NCBI GenBank assembly: GCA_964413535.1
Contig: CAYPTB010000005.1
Location: 3,250 to 67,249 of the forward strand
Direction of reading: 5' to 3'
Source of the DNA: CAYPTB01 sp964413535
GTDB lineage: Bacteria; Planctomycetota; UBA1135; GCA-002686595
Length of the DNA: 64,000 nt
Positions 60,668 to 64,000 of the stretch are shown here, piece by piece (positions within the stretch are counted from its first letter, which is position 1; each line of letters begins with the position of its first letter). The notes beneath the pieces were generated by a model. It saw only the letters and a list, made by a program, of their open reading frames with translations, made no database searches and had not been told where the DNA came from. The position numbers were made by a program, and so were the translations under genes.

Positions 60668-62785
60668 TTGGCCCACATCCTCGTCTTCGCGAAGAAGAAG
60701 CCCCTGCTCGACACGGCAGCGGACCGCATCTCGATCGGCACGCGAACTTCCTGCGAGCTGACCCTGCGCGACCCGATCGCGGCCGAAGTCCACTGCCACG
60801 TCGTCCATCAGGATCTCGTCTACCGCATCGAGGATGCGGGGACCGCGACCGGGACGTTCGTCAACGGGCTCGCGATCGCGAAGCCCACGGCCCTGGCGAG
60901 CGGCGACGAGATCGTCCTCGGCGTGAACAAGCTCGTCGTGGAGATCGTGCGCGAGGAGAACGGGTTCGCGCTGCACCTCGACCTGCAGGAGGACAAGTTC
61001 TTCCAGAAGGCGCGCTTCAGCACGGGCGACGACCCGCAGTGGATCCCCGGCGATCGCGAGGCCTTCAAGGAAGCCGAGATCAACTTCAGCGCGTTTCCGG
61101 CCCTGCGCGTCGCCGGTTGGAGCGCGGTGTCGATCGCTCTGCTCGCGCTCCTGCTCCTGCTCGTTCCCGGCGTGCGCGCCACGCTCGTCCAGCCCGGGCC
61201 GCTGCACAACCTCCACGGCCAGATCCTCGCGGCGGAAGGCTGCATTGCGTGCCACGAGCCCTGGGGCGGAGTCACTTCCGAGCGCTGCCGCAGTTGTCAC
61301 GCGGTGGAGCTCGAGGGCCGCCACCCCTTCGACGGCGCGCTCGCAGCCGCGCTCCCGGCCGACGCCTGCACGCGCTGCCACGTCGAGCACCTGGGAAGCG
61401 AATCGGTCGTGCGCGAGGTCGATGCCCTCGCCGACGTCTGGCCGGGGGTCGCACCGCGAGTTCGCGAACGCGATCCGCTCTTCGTGCCGCGCGATTTTCG
61501 CTCGGAGGTCGGCTGCGCAGGGTGCCATCACGTCGAGACGCCCACGCTCGAGGACGCGCGGCGCTTCGTCGCGGAGCACGGGTCGGGCCGTTCGCTGAGC
61601 GATACGGGACGTCTCGACCAGGCAGCGCGTGCGACGCCAGCCGTGGCGAAGTTCGACCACGCCTCGCACGTCGGCGAACGCAAGATCGAGTGCGCGCACT
61701 GTCACCGCCCCGCCGACTCGGCCGAGGTCGCAGAGTCCCGGCGCGATTTCGCGGTGGTGCCCTTCACGACCTGCATGGGCTGTCACCACGCGGAGGGAAA
61801 CACAGCCTACGGCGAGCTCGCGGTCGTGACGGACTCCGCGGCCAGCGGAGCGCCGCCGTTCCGCGTGGACTGGCACGGGAAAGCGGAGGAGCGTTGCCTC
61901 GCGTGCCACGCGGAGCTCGAAGACGGCAGCCCTGCGTTGGTGGAGACGGAGTCACTCGCGTTCCAGGACTCGATCACGGGCGCGCCCATCCCTCCGAGCG
62001 AATCACCGCGCCTCCTCTTCTCGCTCGAGAGCCGAGGGCACGACGAGCAGGCCGGAGCGAAGGGACGAGACTGCTCGGAATGCCACGCGGCCGGGGACTT
62101 CGCCTCCGCGAAGCGCGTCGATCGCCGCTTCTGGCACGCCCTGCACCTCGCGGAGCTCCCAGCCGGCGCCGACGACGTCACCGCCGAGCGCGCGCGCGCG
62201 CTGTCCGCGGCGTGCTCGGAGTGTCACGCCGATGTCGTGGCGTCCGCCTCGCTCACGGGCATGCTCTTCGACGGGTCGACGTGCGCCCGCTGCCATGCCT
62301 CTTCCGCGAACGGCGAGAGCACTCCCGCGATCAGCGAACGGGTCTCCCGCACGAAGACCATGCGCACGGACTTTCCGCACGCCCTACACGTCGCGCGGGC
62401 GGATGGCTCGCCCTCCCTCGCGAAGGGTTGCTTCGCGTGCCACGCGTTCGAGTCCGCCTCGGACGGCTTCCGAGCCGTTCCGGCCACGCCGAGCGAGGTG
62501 GTGGATTGCACGGCCTGCCACGACGATCACGCGAACGTCGGGGGCGGAAGCTGCAATCTCTGCCACGCTGGGAGCGATCCGCTGTTCTTCGGCGGGGTGC
62601 GCGCGGCGACCGGCGGCGGATCGTTCAGCCACTTCCAGCCTGGACACGTCGAGAGTGTGCGCGATTGCAGGAGCTGTCACGCGGGGGTCGAGTCCGCGGC
62701 GCTCGTCGCCGACATAGGCATGCCGGACGCCTCGGGCGAGGGCTGCTTCGAGTGCCACTTCGAAGAACGCTTCCACTGGCGCTAA
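60668..62785 (+). CDS. FHA - transmembrane - 15-heme cytochrome c fusion
   Basis: The start is the TTG at 60668 with GGGAG before it. Residues 1-105 form an FHA fold (RISIGTRTSCELTL; TGTFVNG), but the phosphopeptide-binding Arg and Ser are replaced (T25, A39). A membrane helix follows at about 147-168 (VAGWSAVSIALLALLLLLVP). The rest, from residue 192, carries 15 CxxCH motifs, from CIACH to CFECH, spread over 500 residues. With the FHA inside and the hemes outside, the protein links a cytoplasmic module to a periplasmic heme chain. It is the last gene of the trio with the b-type and cNMP/iron-sulfur genes. Confidence 0.93.
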   Translation: MAHILVFAKKKPLLDTAADRISIGTRTSCELTLRDPIAAEVHCHVVHQDLVYRIEDAGTATGTFVNGLAIAKPTALASGDEIVLGVNKLVVEIVREENGFALHLDLQEDKFFQKARFSTGDDPQWIPGDREAFKEAEINFSAFPALRVAGWSAVSIALLALLLLLVPGVRATLVQPGPLHNLHGQILAAEGCIACHEPWGGVTSERCRSCHAVELEGRHPFDGALAAALPADACTRCHVEHLGSESVVREVDALADVWPGVAPRVRERDPLFVPRDFRSEVGCAGCHHVETPTLEDARRFVAEHGSGRSLSDTGRLDQAARATPAVAKFDHASHVGERKIECAHCHRPADSAEVAESRRDFAVVPFTTCMGCHHAEGNTAYGELAVVTDSAASGAPPFRVDWHGKAEERCLACHAELEDGSPALVETESLAFQDSITGAPIPPSESPRLLFSLESRGHDEQAGAKGRDCSECHAAGDFASAKRVDRRFWHALHLAELPAGADDVTAERARALSAACSECHADVVASASLTGMLFDGSTCARCHASSANGESTPAISERVSRTKTMRTDFPHALHVARADGSPSLAKGCFACHAFESASDGFRAVPATPSEVVDCTACHDDHANVGGGSCNLCHAGSDPLFFGGVRAATGGGSFSHFQPGHVESVRDCRSCHAGVESAALVADIGMPDASGEGCFECHFEERFHWR

Positions 62786-63307
62786 CCGCCGAGACATCCC
62801 TTCCAGGGGATAGTTCTCGTTCTTGACCTCGGCACCGGCTGACGCTCCACGTCGAGGACCGAGAGCGCCTCTCGTGTTGCTCGCTCTCCGCGCTTCCGTC
62901 CGTGGAGTCTCTGCATGCGCGAAGGAGGGTCTCGCTGATTTGGGGGCGAACTCCCTATTTCGAGTGCTCCCCCAGGAGGAGTACACAGGATCTCTACCGA
63001 CCTCCAAGTGCGTGACCCGCGGTTGCGCCTCGGCCCCTCTCCAGGCCGCGAGAGTTCGGTACTTCTCTCCTCCGTCGGGAGCCGCGCCGCACGAGCGCGG
63101 CGCGAGCTCCCGATCCTTTCCACTCCGATTTTCACTTGGGGGAGCCGGCTCATCTCCTTCCTCCTCTGCCGGCTCCTCCTCCTCCTCCTTCCCTCGACAC
63201 GCGCGCGATCTCGCGTCTCGAGCGCGGGGCCTCGGACGCGGGAACGCGCGCGATGGGACGGCGTACGCTCGCGGACGGTTCCGCGCTGATCCCGCTCCCC
63301 GGTTGGG
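62786..63307. other. Intergenic region with pyrimidine-rich tract
   Basis: No gene is supported in 522 bases. An ATG-started frame (62823-63326) is Ser/Arg/Pro-rich with no family. On the plus strand a C/T-rich tract at about 63150-63198 consists of CTCCTCCT-type repeats, so the minus strand is purine-rich there. It lies between the multiheme gene end and the end of the convergent GT-C gene. Confidence 0.45.
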
Positions 63308-64000
63308 CTACGGCGACCGCTCGTAGACGACCCAGCGCGCCAGCGGCGGATCGCTGCGCTGGAGCACCGGCAGGTACTCGGTCGCCAGCATCCGCTCGAG
63401 CTCGGGGAACTCCGCCGTCGTGTTCCTGCCCGTCGGCCTCGGGCGATCCTGCATGTCGAGCACGAAGCGCGGCGGATGCGCGCGCATCTCGCGCATGAAG
63501 CGCTTCCGGAGCTCCGCGACATAGGGCAAGTGGACGTGATGGTGGAAGTGGTAGTCCTCGACGAAGGACGTGGCTGCGTGGGCGCGCGCCTCGAGGGCCG
63601 CATGCGCGCCTCCACGGGCCCAATCGAGCGTCTGCACGGTGTCGCCGGGCCGTAACCGTTCCGAGAGGAACTCGGCGATCGCGTCGACGCGACCCTCGTC
63701 GGGCGGGGCGAGCTCGTGGCCCTCGAACTGCGCCCAGGTCTCTTCCGACACGGGCAGCACGATCGCGATCGAGAGCACGAGGGAGCCGAGCGGGTGCCAT
63801 CCGGTGATCCGGTCGCTTTGCAGGCGTACCGGCGGGGCGAAGCACAGAGCCGCCAGCAGCGCCGTGGTCCAGCGGAACGGCATCCAGTGGTAGTTCCAGA
63901 ACTGGCCCGCGACGAGCACGTAGGCCCAGAAGAGTGCGGAGAGCGCGACGAGCAGGAGGACGATGCGTCGACGACGCAGGTCGAGCTCTCCGGAGGCCAG
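63308..64000 (-). CDS. GT-C-type membrane protein (partial, 5' end outside window)
   Basis: The frame is open to the right edge, so only the last 230 residues are seen, ending at the TAG at 63308-63310. They hold three membrane helices (VLLLVALSALFWAYVLVAGQ; FRWTTALLAALCFAPPVR; LGSLVLSIAIVLPV) and a soluble C-terminal domain of about 140 residues (FLSERLRPGDTVQTLDWARG). This is the typical tail of GT39/GT-C-like proteins in glycan assembly. Donor and acceptor are unknown. Confidence 0.6.
   Translation of the reverse strand: MASGELDLRRRRIVLLLVALSALFWAYVLVAGQFWNYHWMPFRWTTALLAALCFAPPVRLQSDRITGWHPLGSLVLSIAIVLPVSEETWAQFEGHELAPPDEGRVDAIAEFLSERLRPGDTVQTLDWARGGAHAALEARAHAATSFVEDYHFHHHVHLPYVAELRKRFMREMRAHPPRFVLDMQDRPRPTGRNTTAEFPELERMLATEYLPVLQRSDPPLARWVVYERSP

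Noticed and set aside
62823..63326. A 167-codon plus-strand frame
   Set aside because: The product is Ser/Arg/Pro-rich without any family, and the tail overlaps the true minus-strand GT-C gene.

Overview
This is 64 kb of GC-rich chromosome (I estimate well over 60 % G+C, by eye) from a Gram-negative-type bacterium. CMP-Kdo synthesis (KdsB), an outer-membrane barrel with a terminal Phe, lipoproteins and TatC indicate an outer membrane. Sulfatase-fold lipoproteins, HEAT/TPR proteins, FHA-rich signalling, a kinase-caspase fusion, a DUF1844-type protein beside pyrG and a Lys/Arg-rich histone-like peptide beside HU best fit a Planctomycetota lineage. Myxococcota-like lineages are an alternative. 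This is inference from gene content, not a phylogeny. No insertion sequence, phage gene or CRISPR array is visible. Many neighbours overlap by ATGA, GTGA or TTGA, and Shine-Dalgarno sites are patchy.

Layout. 1-3225 (minus): a PilV/PilW/PilX-like minor pilin cluster whose last gene runs off the left edge and carries a CxxCH motif. 3582-8118: three glycosyltransferases. 8140-14056: rho, coaE, a membrane coiled-coil protein with a BRCT-like end, tatC and cinA. 14097: tRNA-Gln. 14197-19119: two sulfatase-fold lipoproteins with Thr at the nucleophile position, flanking a GT-C-like membrane protein. 19185-21459: gcvT, gcvH and a lipoate ligase. 21550-23163: an exported propeller-like protein. 23557-27326: a TPR / roadblock / roadblock / tail-anchored MglA-type GTPase / MglB-like operon. 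27742-28231: a basic histone-like peptide and HU. 28392-35448: metG, an EI24-type membrane protein, glutaryl-CoA dehydrogenase, a membrane endonuclease/phosphatase-fold protein and a degenerate kinase fused to a caspase. 35600-38907: lipoprotein, kdsB, pyrG and DUF1844. 38971-48788: GT-C protein, LysM protein, NtrC-type regulator, anmK, exported HEAT/pseudo-receiver protein, tRNA-Thr, HIT protein and a lipoprotein.

48835-62785 is the most unusual part: a redox island in which electron-transfer proteins are fused to signalling domains. It encodes an outer-membrane barrel next to a 5-heme cytochrome, an FHA-flavin reductase-[2Fe-2S] fusion, a double-FHA tail-anchored protein, a 17-heme cytochrome, a His-rich four-helix membrane protein, a protein with two cNMP-binding folds and four [4Fe-4S] motifs, and an FHA-TM-15-heme fusion (37 CxxCH motifs in three proteins). 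A plausible reading is quinone-linked electron transfer through the envelope to or from a multiheme periplasmic conduit, with control or assembly through FHA and cNMP modules. The direction of flow and the substrate cannot be read from the sequence. The window ends in the 3' part of another GT-C-like gene (63308-64000).
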